This document shows positions 48,986 to 57,381 of a stretch of 64,000 nucleotides of DNA, piece by piece. The DNA lies in NCBI GenBank assembly GCA_037481875.1, contig JBBFKY010000006.1:124001-188000 (forward strand), given 5' to 3'. The translations under genes and the position numbers were made by a program. Source of the DNA: Desulfosoma sp. (lineage in GTDB: Bacteria; Desulfobacterota; Syntrophobacteria; Syntrophobacterales; DSM-9756). Position 1 is the first letter of the stretch. The number at the start of each line of letters is the position of its first letter. The notes below the pieces were generated by a model that was not told the DNA's origin, did not search any database, and saw nothing but the letters and a program-made list of their open reading frames with translations.

Positions 48986-50803
48986 CTAGGAGCGTTCGGG
49001 AATTTTTAATTTGAGTCCGGGTTTGAGCTTCTTTGCATCGCTGATTTTGTTCGCAGAAAGGATGTCTTTCATCTCAACGTTGTATTTTCGACTGATGGCA
49101 TTGAGGGTGTCACCGGGAGCCACCGTATGCACCGCCGGTTGGTTTTTCTTGACGTTGGAAGCTTTGGTGTCGGGGTTTTGCGCAGCATCTCTTGAAGAGG
49201 TTCCTTTTTCCGTTGTCGTTTTCTGCAGGGGGACCGCCTGGGGAGCTTTTTGTGGGGCTGCCTTTTCTTTGGCTGTGTTGGAATTTTCCTTTTGCGAGGC
49301 AGTCTTTGACGCTGGCTGCGGTGCGACCTTGGTTTCCTTTTCAGGCGGGGAAACCGTTAGAGACATGCCGGTGGTAAGCTTGATTTTGCTGGAAAGCTTG
49401 TTCCATTCCAGAAGATCGCTCACAGTTACGCCATACTTCTTGGCAATGGCAGCAAGCGTGTCCCCCTTTTGAACGACATGGGTGCGGGCACTCTTTTGCA
49501 GGCTCTTTTCGGAAGATGCCGCGGCACTTGGGTTGCCTTGCAGAGTCCGAGAGCTGGGTGACGACGCCCATTTGTTAAGGTTATCCACGCCGGAGTGGGT
49601 TCGGGCCACAATGAGTTTTGATCCTGGTCGCAGAGCCTGCTTTTCGTTAAGGTTGTTCATGCGAGCCAGTTGAGCGCGGGTAAGCCCATGGAGGCGAGCG
49701 ACGGACTGCAGGGTTTCTCCACGACGGACCGTGTGTGTCTTTTCATAGGACTTTGGAACTTCGGAACGCACCCAGGAACTGACATCGACGGGAGGCAAGG
49801 AAGCTACCGAAGCGACCCGCACGGGTTCAAGAGGGATAAGGTGACGGAGTCTTAAGCTTTCCGCAAGGTGCACCGGTTCCAGTTCAAAGGCACGACGATA
49901 ATAGACTAACGGTGTTCCAGGGGCCAGACGGGCATGGGCAGGAAGATGATTCCAGCGGGCGAGGTCTTCCGGACGCACTCCGAAACTTTGAGCCAGAGTC
50001 GGCAGATCGCTCTGGTGCTTGTCTACATAATAGAGAACCTTCTTGGGAAGAAAGCCGGCCTGAGCCAGTTCGATAATATTTCTTTTTTCGATGTCTGAAG
50101 GGTCTATCTGGGCTGCCAAAGAAGACCACGGAGCATCAAAGCGCACGTGAATATGGTCGTTGTGACGAGGCTCATGGCGAATGGCGGCGTCCGCCGAACC
50201 GTGACCCACATCGTTGAACAGCCGGTTCAGAAGATCCTCGTCAAACCCTCGGGATAGAGCATATTCAAAGAGCATTTTCTGAATTCTTCGATCCACGAAA
50301 AGGTACTGAACCCGTCCCGTGCGGATCAGGCCTTCGATGAGTGTCCATGTCTTGGGCACATCCAGGTTCCCGGCATGCATGGGAATGAACTGGTCTAGAG
50401 GCTGGTTTCCGAGAGCATACATGCCCAGGTCCACATCCCGCCCGTTTTGATGGGACTTGTGGCCCTTCAGACGTCCTCCATCGGCGGCCGAGAAATCACC
50501 GATGAAAAGATCTACAGTGTTGGGATACCTCTCCCGAACAACTTCAATGGCGTCCAAAAGGCTCCCGATCAGTTCAGGGGTGGCGTAGGATAACTCCGGA
50601 TCCCGAACCTTGTATCCCCCCATGTCCAAGGGGAAGGGGATACCGTTAACCAGACGACCGCGATAAGGTTCTCCGATGGAAACGGTGAGGGCTTCTGAGC
50701 AGGAAGTCCATGCGAGACAGGTGCACAGGGTGGCCGCGGTTGCAAAGAGGTTGACAAACCAACGCCGGCGCGCCTGAAATGGGTGTTGGCCGGCGGAACT
50801 CAT
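48986..50803 (-). CDS. Murein endopeptidase (M74/MepA-like) with LysM repeats
   Basis: 605 residues. A signal peptide-like N-terminus (RRRWFVNLFATAATLCTCLA) leads to a penicillin-insensitive murein endopeptidase domain (~40-235) with zinc motifs SHQNGRDVDLGMY and EPRHNDHIHVRF. The rest carries one divergent (~255-305) and three clear LysM repeats (THTVRRGETLQSVARLHG, THVVQKGDTLAAIAKKYG, VHTVAPGDTLNAISRKYN), separated by a Lys/Gln/Ala-rich linker. MepA of enterobacteria is about 275 residues and has no LysM, so this is an extended, wall-anchored form. It probably cleaves cross-links in the periplasm. AGGAAAGGC precedes the ATG. Confidence 0.9.
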   Translation of the reverse strand: MSSAGQHPFQARRRWFVNLFATAATLCTCLAWTSCSEALTVSIGEPYRGRLVNGIPFPLDMGGYKVRDPELSYATPELIGSLLDAIEVVRERYPNTVDLFIGDFSAADGGRLKGHKSHQNGRDVDLGMYALGNQPLDQFIPMHAGNLDVPKTWTLIEGLIRTGRVQYLFVDRRIQKMLFEYALSRGFDEDLLNRLFNDVGHGSADAAIRHEPRHNDHIHVRFDAPWSSLAAQIDPSDIEKRNIIELAQAGFLPKKVLYYVDKHQSDLPTLAQSFGVRPEDLARWNHLPAHARLAPGTPLVYYRRAFELEPVHLAESLRLRHLIPLEPVRVASVASLPPVDVSSWVRSEVPKSYEKTHTVRRGETLQSVARLHGLTRAQLARMNNLNEKQALRPGSKLIVARTHSGVDNLNKWASSPSSRTLQGNPSAAASSEKSLQKSARTHVVQKGDTLAAIAKKYGVTVSDLLEWNKLSSKIKLTTGMSLTVSPPEKETKVAPQPASKTASQKENSNTAKEKAAPQKAPQAVPLQKTTTEKGTSSRDAAQNPDTKASNVKKNQPAVHTVAPGDTLNAISRKYNVEMKDILSANKISDAKKLKPGLKLKIPERS

Positions 50804-51125
50804 GCCTTTCCTAAAGTGGGCTGACCGTTCCAGGATGTCCCTCCTTGACTCGGGGTTTACCTATCTACGCGTCGAGTCGCCTCTTATCGTATGGCGGAAC
50901 CCATGTCCACCACGGTGAAACCTCGATGGGCGCACCTTCCCACGGAACATCCTGCGGCGCGCCACAGTTCGTGAAAACAATTCCTTACTTAAAAAAGGCG
51001 AAAGGATCTGTCAAAGAAAAAATGCAAGTCCGCTCCATCACATGGAAAAAGTAAGCTTGGCCTAATTTGAAAGCCCTCCTGCGTTTTCAAGATTTTCCTT
51101 GTCCCGTTCCATGAAGCGGGTGTTT
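50804..51125. other. Intergenic region, possible short transcript
   Basis: 322 bp with no credible gene. A 6-bp inverted repeat GACTCG/CGAGTC spans 50845-50876. A plus-strand terminator-like hairpin lies at its end (51102-51128) although no plus-strand gene precedes it, which may indicate a small RNA, but no clear promoter was found. Confidence 0.35.
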
Positions 51126-51128
51126 TTA
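51102..51128 (+). terminator. Terminator-like hairpin without an assigned gene
   Basis: CCCGTTC-CAT-GAAGCGGG (one bulged G) followed by TGTTTTTAG on the plus strand. On the minus strand the hairpin lacks a T run, so it does not serve the small Cys-rich gene. Confidence 0.4.
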
Positions 51129-51383
51129 GGAGGATTTTTTAGAAGAATGTTGAGCGTTAAGGCTCTCGTAGAGGGCGATTTGTTCGGAAAAGCTCAAACG
51201 CCGTTTCGGGGAGCCCTTTCTCCGGCACGCGTGGCAGCGAGTTTCAGAACATTGCTGGCAGAAATGGCAGTCGGGACAAGGATTTTTCTTAGGGGTTTCA
51301 TGGGCGTGAGTGGGCTGATACACCTGGGACAGACCGCAGCGATGGGAAAAAGGCAGGACGCGATCGGCATCTTTGAAAGTCAT
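51126..51383 (-). CDS. Small Cys-rich protein, unknown function
   Basis: 85 residues, not assigned. A tight cysteine cluster, CPDCHFCQQCSETRCHACRR (~39-58), follows a His-containing N-terminal part and precedes a basic, helical tail. Such spacing suggests two zinc or iron-sulfur sites. GGAGGTTCCCC lies directly before the ATG, which supports expression. Divergent from tadA. Confidence 0.68.
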   Translation of the reverse strand: MTFKDADRVLPFSHRCGLSQVYQPTHAHETPKKNPCPDCHFCQQCSETRCHACRRKGSPKRRLSFSEQIALYESLNAQHSSKKSS

Positions 51384-51515
51384 GGGGAACCTCCGGCGTT
51401 TGAGTTGCTCCTGTCTTGAAGCTACACTAAGAAGCAAGGCGACCCAAAGCAAGCGAGCGGGAATGTTTCGGAATATTTCCAAGAGAACGGGGCGGGGTTG
51501 AAAAGGGCAAGACGG

Positions 51516-52019
51516 GTGCAGGACGTTTTGGATCATGAGTATTTCATGGGCTTAAGTCTTCAGGAAGCGGATCGAGCGGCGGCCTGTGGGGAAGTGCCGG
51601 TGGGGGCCGTTTTGGTGGGGAGGGACGGGGTGGTGTGGGCGCGTGGCCATAACCTCACGGTGACTCTAAGGGATGCCACGGCCCATGCGGAAATGGTGGT
51701 GCTCCGGCGAGCCTCGGCCTTGCTACGCAACTACCGACTTTCAGGCACAATTCTGTACGTGACCCTGGAACCCTGTCCCATGTGTCTTGGGGCTTTGATC
51801 CAGGCACGGGTGGATGCGGTGGTCTTTGGAGCCTCGGATTCCAAGGCGGGAGCTGCCGGTGGTGTTGTGGACTTGACAAGGCCAGGGTGTTTCCAGCATA
51901 GTGTTTCGGCTTTGGGTGGGGTTCGAAGCGAGGAATGTGCGCAACGCCTTGCCCGGTTTTTTCAGCAGCGGCGGAAAGACAGCCGCCGTGGATGCGGAGA
52001 GGTACCGAAGTGGCCGTAA
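51516..52019 (+). CDS. tadA: tRNA-specific adenosine deaminase
   Basis: Converts A34 to inosine in tRNA-Arg(ACG). About 167 residues. Zinc and catalytic motifs THAEMVVL-type HAE (DATAHAEMVVLRRA) and PCPMCLGALIQARV are intact, as is the N-terminal YFMGLSLQEADRAAACGEVP. The start is uncertain: GTG 51516 with AGGG eight bases upstream is preferred over TTG 51498. The last eight codons (VPKWP and stop included) lie inside the tRNA-Ser(CGA) gene, a 24-nt overlap. Confidence 0.93.
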   Translation: MQDVLDHEYFMGLSLQEADRAAACGEVPVGAVLVGRDGVVWARGHNLTVTLRDATAHAEMVVLRRASALLRNYRLSGTILYVTLEPCPMCLGALIQARVDAVVFGASDSKAGAAGGVVDLTRPGCFQHSVSALGGVRSEECAQRLARFFQQRRKDSRRGCGEVPKWP

Positions 52020-52091
52020 CGGGGTCGACTCGAAATCGACTTGTCCTGTGAAGAGCAGGGCACGTGGGTTCGAATCCCACCCTCTCCGCCA
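51996..52091 (+). tRNA. tRNA-Ser (anticodon CGA)
   Basis: Acceptor GGAGAGG pairs with CCTCTCC, followed by G and an encoded CCA. The anticodon arm is GTCGA-CTCGAAA-TCGAC, anticodon CGA, reading UCG. The long variable arm expected for serine tRNA and a GTGGG-TTCGAAT-CCCAC T-arm are present. Its 5' end overlaps the end of tadA. Confidence 0.97.
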
Positions 52092-52159
52092 GTTTCGCGG
52101 ATCGATAAAGCTTGCGAAGGTTCCATTGTTCTTTGCCATCATGTGATGGAGTGCGCTGC

Positions 52160-52253
52160 GGAGAGATGCCCGAGCTGGCCGAAGGGGCACGACTGGAAAT
52201 CGTGTGTTCCGTCAAAAGCGGAACCGAGGGTTCGAATCCCTCTCTCTCCGCCA
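52160..52253 (+). tRNA. tRNA-Ser (anticodon GGA)
   Basis: Acceptor GGAGAGA/TCTCTCC, G discriminator and encoded CCA. Anticodon arm CACGA-CTGGAAA-TCGTG gives GGA, reading UCC and UCU. Long class II variable arm present. It lies 68 bp after tRNA-Ser(CGA) and 37 bp before dnaX. Confidence 0.97.
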
Positions 52254-52290
52254 CTTTTGTGTTCCACGAACCCATGCCCCCGACATCCCC

Positions 52291-54189
52291 ATGTCCTATT
52301 TGGTTCTGGCCCGAAAATGGCGGCCTCAAACCTTTGAGGAAGTGGTCGGGCAACCCCATGTGACCCGAACCCTCAAAAATGCCGTCCAATCTGGTCGCAT
52401 TGCCCATGCCTACCTTTTCACGGGAGCTCGAGGCGTCGGCAAAACCTCGGTGGCCCGCATTCTTGCCAAAGCCTTGAATTGCGAAACTGGGGTGACTCCG
52501 GTTCCGTGTAACCGCTGTTCCAACTGCCTGGAAATCGCTCAAGGCAAAGCGGTGGATGTGCTGGAAATCGACGGGGCCAGCAACCGGGGTATCGATTCCA
52601 TTCGAGAGCTGAGGGAAACGGTTCGATACCGGCCGGCCAAGAGCGCCTACAAGGTTTACATCATTGACGAAGTCCACATGCTCACGCCGGAAGCCTTCAA
52701 TGCCTTGTTGAAAACTCTTGAAGAACCGCCGTCCCACGTGGTTTTCATCTTTGCCACCACGGAACCGCACAAAATACCGGCCACCATTCTCAGCCGCTGT
52801 CAGCGATATGATTTTCGAAGGATCACCACCGAGGAAATCCTCGCTCATTTGCTCAAAATCGCGCAGCAAGAAGGTGTGGATTTATCGCCCTCGGTTCTGG
52901 ATGCGGTGGCTCGAGAAGCCGACGGCAGCATGCGGGATGCTCAGAGCCTCATGGAGCAGCTTCTGGCCCTCAAAGGGGAAGATCAGGAAGACGGGGAACT
53001 TCTGGATCTTTTAGGCATTGTGGATCGAGAAAGCGTTCTGGAAGCGGCCGAGGCTGTTGTGGGTCGAGATCCCCTGGCGTGTTTGGATGTGGTGGAGCGT
53101 ATCTATCGGCGTGGGATGGACAGCCGTCGGTTTTGTCAGAGGCTGTGCGAAGTGTTTCGAGATCTTTTGGTGCTGTCTTTTGGATCGAAAGCCTCGAAAA
53201 CTTCGCCGCAAAGCTTGACTCGGGAACAAGAAAGACTGCAACGCCTGGTGGATCGCACCACGGTGGAAGATCTCTTCCAGTATTTTCAAGTTCTCGTATC
53301 CGGAGAAGAGGATATTCGAAGGGCCTCGCTTCCTCGAGTCACCCTGGAAATGTTGCTTCTTCGGCTGGCCTGTCTTCCGAAAGCGGAAACTCTGGAAAAC
53401 ATTTTAAGGCGGCTGGAAGAAGGCGATCGAGAAGGTCCCCATCGAAAGCCGGAACCTTCGCTGGCCGATTCAGCTTTGAGCCGAGAAAAGGGTTTCGAAA
53501 GCCTGCGGGAACCCAGCAGCGTGTCTGAGGAGGGATTTCTTCCTGGAAGCGCGACCGTTGAGCCCGCACAAACACCATCCCGGAAGCCCATGCTCCCGGA
53601 AAAACCATCACTTTCTCACGTTCTTGAACAGCCTTCCAGGGACTCCGTCGAGACTTCCCTGCCACCCGTTGAAAGTCCCTTTTCTGAGCCCTTGAACGAG
53701 ATCATGGATCAAGAAAAGTTTGAGGAAGGCTTGTTGGAGGGAGGTGCGGGCCCGGTTCTGGAAGAGGCGGTTCAGAGTTGGGAAGATTTTTGCCGATGGC
53801 TGTCGCAGAGGGATCCCGTCATCGGGGCGAAGCTTACCCAGAGCACGGCGAGGGTCTCATCGCCGAACCAGATGACGGTGGAGGTTTTGGAAATCTACGA
53901 AGAAAGCGTGAAGAACGGCGAAACGGAGCAGGTGCTTCTACGGTATTTGACCCAGTACTTTCAAGGGAGACGGCCGAATTGGCGGATCAAGTTTTCCATA
54001 AAGAAAACTCGACCCCAGACAAGTGCGCGGACTCGAAAGGAATCCCCCCATACGGCGGCTTCGGTGTTGCGTCATCCGGTGGTGCAACAGGCTTTGGAAA
54101 TCTTGGGGGGGGAACTGGTCGAAATACGACCGGTTCGGCCGCACAAGTCCGCTCGACGCCGCCCCGAGCCGGGCGACCAAAAGACGTAA
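52291..54189 (+). CDS. dnaX: DNA polymerase III subunits gamma and tau
   Basis: Clamp-loader ATPase. 632 residues: N-terminal SYLVLARKWRPQTFEEVVGQ, Walker A FTGARGVGKTSVARILAKAL, zinc cysteines (CNRCSNCLE), Walker B YIIDEVHML and sensor region ATTEPHKIPATILSRCQ. The variable tail (~400-560) is Pro/Ser/Glu-rich before a final domain. Start ATG 52291 matches the family N-terminus although no good ribosome-binding site precedes it. Heads the usual dnaX-ybaB-recR set. Confidence 0.96.
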   Translation: MSYLVLARKWRPQTFEEVVGQPHVTRTLKNAVQSGRIAHAYLFTGARGVGKTSVARILAKALNCETGVTPVPCNRCSNCLEIAQGKAVDVLEIDGASNRGIDSIRELRETVRYRPAKSAYKVYIIDEVHMLTPEAFNALLKTLEEPPSHVVFIFATTEPHKIPATILSRCQRYDFRRITTEEILAHLLKIAQQEGVDLSPSVLDAVAREADGSMRDAQSLMEQLLALKGEDQEDGELLDLLGIVDRESVLEAAEAVVGRDPLACLDVVERIYRRGMDSRRFCQRLCEVFRDLLVLSFGSKASKTSPQSLTREQERLQRLVDRTTVEDLFQYFQVLVSGEEDIRRASLPRVTLEMLLLRLACLPKAETLENILRRLEEGDREGPHRKPEPSLADSALSREKGFESLREPSSVSEEGFLPGSATVEPAQTPSRKPMLPEKPSLSHVLEQPSRDSVETSLPPVESPFSEPLNEIMDQEKFEEGLLEGGAGPVLEEAVQSWEDFCRWLSQRDPVIGAKLTQSTARVSSPNQMTVEVLEIYEESVKNGETEQVLLRYLTQYFQGRRPNWRIKFSIKKTRPQTSARTRKESPHTAASVLRHPVVQQALEILGGELVEIRPVRPHKSARRRPEPGDQKT

Positions 54190-54205
54190 GGAGGCGAAAC
54201 AGAGG

Positions 54206-54532
54206 ATGAAAGGATTCAATCCGTTACAACAGCTCAAAAATTTTCAAAAACGACTTGCCGAAGTCCAAGAGGAATTGTCTCATCGCACGGTGGAAGCGTC
54301 TTCCGGAGGGGGCATGGTGACGGCGGTGGCCAATGGGCGTCAGGAAATTTTGAAGATCCGGATCGATCCTCAGGTGGTGGACCCTCAGGATGTGGAAATG
54401 CTGGAAGATCTTGTCACGGCCGCGGTCAACGAGGCTTTGAAAAGATCACAGCAGATGATGGCCGAAGAAATCGGCAAACTGGCCGGAGGCGTCAATCTGC
54501 CACCGGGGCTGAACATTCCCGGCTTGTTCTAG
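54206..54532 (+). CDS. ybaB: YbaB/EbfC-family nucleoid-associated protein
   Basis: Small dimeric DNA-binding protein, 108 residues, with LQQLKNFQKRLAEVQEELS at the start and the conserved core GGGMVTAVANGRQEILKIRI. GGAGGCG precedes the ATG. Seventeen bases after dnaX and just before recR, the standard bacterial order. Confidence 0.95.
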   Translation: MKGFNPLQQLKNFQKRLAEVQEELSHRTVEASSGGGMVTAVANGRQEILKIRIDPQVVDPQDVEMLEDLVTAAVNEALKRSQQMMAEEIGKLAGGVNLPPGLNIPGLF

Positions 54533-54579
54533 CTTTTTGAAAAAGTCACAGTGCCGGTATCAAGAAAGGGTTTGTGTGT

Positions 54580-55188
54580 ATGGTGACCAAGGCCCATCCG
54601 CCCGTGTTGCGGGAACTGGTCCAGAGGCTGACGAAGTTGCCGGGGATAGGGGAAAAGAGCGCCACACGGATGGCCATGTTTCTTTTGAAGGCATCCGACG
54701 ACTACGTGCATGGGTTGGCGGAAAATCTGCAACGTTTGAAGAGGGAGATTCGCACCTGCCCCGTGTGTTTCCATTTCACGGACGGATCCTTGTGCGGTAT
54801 ATGCGCCGATGCTTCCCGTCAAACGGGGGAAATCTGTGTCGTGGAAACCAGCGCCGACCTTTTGGCCATTGAAGAATCGGGAGCCTTTAAAGGGCGTTAT
54901 CATGTGCTGCAAGGGGCTTTGGCCCCCCTGGACGGAATCGGCCCCGATGATCTGCGTATTCCTGAACTTCTCAAACGCTTGGAACAGGAAAAGGTTCAGG
55001 AGGTCATTCTGGCCACCAACCCCACGGGTGAAGGGGAAGCGACGGCGCATTATCTGATGAAGCTGCTCGAAAAGGTTCCCGTGCGGGTTTCTCGTATCGC
55101 TTCCGGCATTCCCATGGGAGGGGATGTCAAATACGCAGATAAGGTCACTTTGGAAAGAGCCCTGCAGGGGCGTCGGCACGTGCAATGA
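54580..55188 (+). CDS. recR: Recombination protein RecR
   Basis: Works with RecFO in gap repair. 202 residues: helix-hairpin-helix LTKLPGIGEKSATRMAMFLL, zinc finger CPVCFHFTDGSLCGICAD, TOPRIM domain with VVETSADLLAIEESGAFKG and the C-terminal IASGIPMGGDVKYADKVTL Walker B-like motif. ATG 54580 with AAAGGG nine bases before is preferred to GTG 54574. Confidence 0.96.
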   Translation: MVTKAHPPVLRELVQRLTKLPGIGEKSATRMAMFLLKASDDYVHGLAENLQRLKREIRTCPVCFHFTDGSLCGICADASRQTGEICVVETSADLLAIEESGAFKGRYHVLQGALAPLDGIGPDDLRIPELLKRLEQEKVQEVILATNPTGEGEATAHYLMKLLEKVPVRVSRIASGIPMGGDVKYADKVTLERALQGRRHVQ

Positions 55189-55201
55189 AGCACAAAATGG
55201 C

Positions 55202-55231
55202 TTGACCCTCAAGGAATCGACTCGATATAAA
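55202..55231 (+). promoter_or_regulatory. Sigma-70 promoter of porCDAB
   Basis: TTGACC (55202-55207), 18-bp spacer, TATAAA (55226-55231), about 125 bp before the porC start. Confidence 0.65.
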
Positions 55232-55358
55232 GGCCTGAGTGGTCGTGGGGTGAGCGGGAACGAAAAGACGCGTTCGGGGCCGTTTCGCCGCTCCCCCCAC
55301 AAGACACCGCCGCGTAAGCGGTCCTGCCCTGAACCAGCGAAGAATATGGAGTATGTCT

Positions 55359-55907
55359 ATGGTGGAGATTCGATTTCACGGTCGAGGCGGACAGGGAGGC
55401 GTGACGTCTGCGGAGCTGACAGCCCTGGCTGCCATTGAACAGGGCAAATTTGCCCAGGCTTTTCCCAGTTTCGGCCCGGAGCGTCGAGGGGCTCCCGTCA
55501 TGGCTTTTGTGAGGGTGAGCGATCAGCAGATTCGAACACGGGAAAAGGTCTACAGCCCCAATATCGTGGTGGTGTTGGATCCGACCTTGTTACAGATCGT
55601 CGATGTGGAAGCCGGGGTTCCCGAGGACGGCATCGTTATTGTCAACACCAAATTCAGTCCCGCAGACATTCGGCAATCCCTGGGTTTGAAAAGACGTCTG
55701 GCCGTGGTGGATGCCAGTACCATCGCCGTGGAAACCCTCAGGGTGCCTATCACCAACACAACCATGCTGGGGGCGCTCATCAAGGCCACACAAGTGATTT
55801 CCATGGAGGCTCTCAGGAGCCCTATGGAAAAGCGTTTCGGACCCATTGCGGAAAAGAATCTCAAAGCCTGTCAAAGAGCCTACGAAGAGACGGTGGTGGA
55901 GGGATAA
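55359..55907 (+). CDS. porC: Pyruvate:ferredoxin oxidoreductase gamma subunit
   Basis: Subunit of the four-gene 2-oxoacid:ferredoxin oxidoreductase that converts pyruvate and CoA to acetyl-CoA, CO2 and reduced ferredoxin, or the reverse. 182 residues with VEIRFHGRGGQGGVTSAEL and FPSFGPERRGAPVMAFVRV, the gamma-domain signature. ATG 55359 is preferred over 55353 because GGAG lies seven bases upstream. First gene of porCDAB. Confidence 0.93.
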   Translation: MVEIRFHGRGGQGGVTSAELTALAAIEQGKFAQAFPSFGPERRGAPVMAFVRVSDQQIRTREKVYSPNIVVVLDPTLLQIVDVEAGVPEDGIVIVNTKFSPADIRQSLGLKRRLAVVDASTIAVETLRVPITNTTMLGALIKATQVISMEALRSPMEKRFGPIAEKNLKACQRAYEETVVEG

Positions 55908-55910
55908 ACG

Positions 55911-56204
55911 GTGGCCAAGGAAACGGGAATCGTGAGTTGGAAGGACCTGGCGTTAGGGTGCACCTTGACGGAGCCCGGCACGGCGGCTCGGCTCAGAACG
56001 GGAGACTGGCGCTCCATGCGCCCTGTGACCAATTACGAGCTGTGCAATAAATGCGGCCAGTGTTACATCTTTTGCCCGGATATGGTGTACTCTCGGACGG
56101 CCGAGGGATATTACGAGGCGAATTATTTCTACTGTAAGGGCTGCGGCATTTGTGCTCGAGAATGTCCCAAGGACGCCATCCAAATGGTACAGGAGGAAAA
56201 GTAA
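55911..56204 (+). CDS. porD: Pyruvate:ferredoxin oxidoreductase delta subunit
   Basis: 97-residue ferredoxin-like subunit with two [4Fe-4S] motifs, CNKCGQCYIFCPD and CKGCGICARECPKDAI. GTG start after GGAGGGATAAACG. Three bases after porC. Confidence 0.94.
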   Translation: MAKETGIVSWKDLALGCTLTEPGTAARLRTGDWRSMRPVTNYELCNKCGQCYIFCPDMVYSRTAEGYYEANYFYCKGCGICARECPKDAIQMVQEEK

Positions 56205-56205
56205 G

Positions 56206-57381
56206 ATGGGCAAGAGAGTGGGAATGGAAGTCTCCATCGCCGCGGCCGAAGTGGTCGGGTTATGCGATGTGGACGTGATCGCGGCGTATCCCATCACGCC
56301 GCAGACGCACATTGTGGAACACCTTTCGGAATTGGTGGCGGACGGACATCTGGATGCGGAATTTGTGCCCGTGGAATCGGAGCACAGTGCCATGAGCACC
56401 TGTGTGGGAGCGGCGGCGGCCGGCGCGCGCACCTTCACGTCCACGAGCTCTCAGGGTTACGCTCTGATGGCCGAAATCTGCTACATTGCTTCGAGCCTTC
56501 GACTGCCCATCGTCATGGCGGTGGCGAACCGGGCTTTGAGCGCCCCCATCAACATCTGGAACGACCATTCGGACATGATGATGGCCCGGGATACGGGCTG
56601 GATTCAAACGGTGGCCGAAAACGGTCAGGAAGTGGTGGACCTTTTGTTGCACGCTTACCGTGTGGCTGAAGATCCTCGCGTGCTTCTTCCTGTGATGGTG
56701 AATCTGGACGGTTTTACCTTGACGCACATGATCGAGCCTATCTGGCTTCCGGACAAGGACGAAGTGCAACGGTATCTTCCGCCGTATAAGCCGCAAATTC
56801 GGCTGGATCCTCGAAATCCCATGACCTTCGGGCCTGTGGGCATGCCGGAGGTTTACACGGAAGCCAAGAAGGCTCAGGATGAGGCCATGAACGGGGCCTT
56901 GCCCGTGATTGTGGAAGCGTGGCAGGAATTTGAAAAGCAGTTCGGGCGGTCGTATCACCCGGTGGAAACCTATAAGACCGAAGGTGCCGAGATTCTGCTT
57001 TTGACCGTAGGCAGCGTGTCCGAGACGGCCATGACGGCCGTGGACAAGATGCGCGCCCAAGGCCGGAATGTGGGGCTGGTGCGTTTGAGACTATGGCGGC
57101 CTTTTCCGGCCAAAGAACTGGTCAATGTTTTGAAGACGGCCAAAGCGGTGGCCGTGGTGGATCGTGCCATGGCCTTCAGCACGCGAAGCGGCCCTCTGTG
57201 CACGGAAGTCAAAGCGGCTCTTTACGATCACGGAGTATCGCCCTATGTGCAGAATTATATTGCCGGCTTGGGCGGTCGGGATGTGACGGTAGAAGACTTT
57301 GAGATGATGGCGGCCAAGACGAGTGATGGACTCGCCAAGGGCCTTCCCATGGGATACGAAATCGTGAATGTGAGGGAATAA
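56206..57381 (+). CDS. porA: Pyruvate:ferredoxin oxidoreductase alpha subunit
   Basis: 391 residues. VIAAYPITPQTHIVEHLSE is the substrate-side motif of the alpha subunit and EFVPVESEHSAMSTCVGAAA the thiamine-side glutamate region. AGGAGGAAAAGTAAG precedes the ATG. One base after porD and directly followed by porB. Pyruvate is the most likely substrate; 2-oxoisovalerate cannot be excluded. Confidence 0.93.
   Translation: MGKRVGMEVSIAAAEVVGLCDVDVIAAYPITPQTHIVEHLSELVADGHLDAEFVPVESEHSAMSTCVGAAAAGARTFTSTSSQGYALMAEICYIASSLRLPIVMAVANRALSAPINIWNDHSDMMMARDTGWIQTVAENGQEVVDLLLHAYRVAEDPRVLLPVMVNLDGFTLTHMIEPIWLPDKDEVQRYLPPYKPQIRLDPRNPMTFGPVGMPEVYTEAKKAQDEAMNGALPVIVEAWQEFEKQFGRSYHPVETYKTEGAEILLLTVGSVSETAMTAVDKMRAQGRNVGLVRLRLWRPFPAKELVNVLKTAKAVAVVDRAMAFSTRSGPLCTEVKAALYDHGVSPYVQNYIAGLGGRDVTVEDFEMMAAKTSDGLAKGLPMGYEIVNVRE

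Noticed and set aside
52092-52159. Small SRP RNA gene near dnaX
   Set aside because: The conserved GGAAGGAAGCAGC-type apical sequence is absent between the tRNA genes.
51655-52869. 404-codon minus-strand frame over tadA, both tRNA-Ser genes and dnaX
   Set aside because: Contains antisense tRNA sequence and crosses four supported genes.
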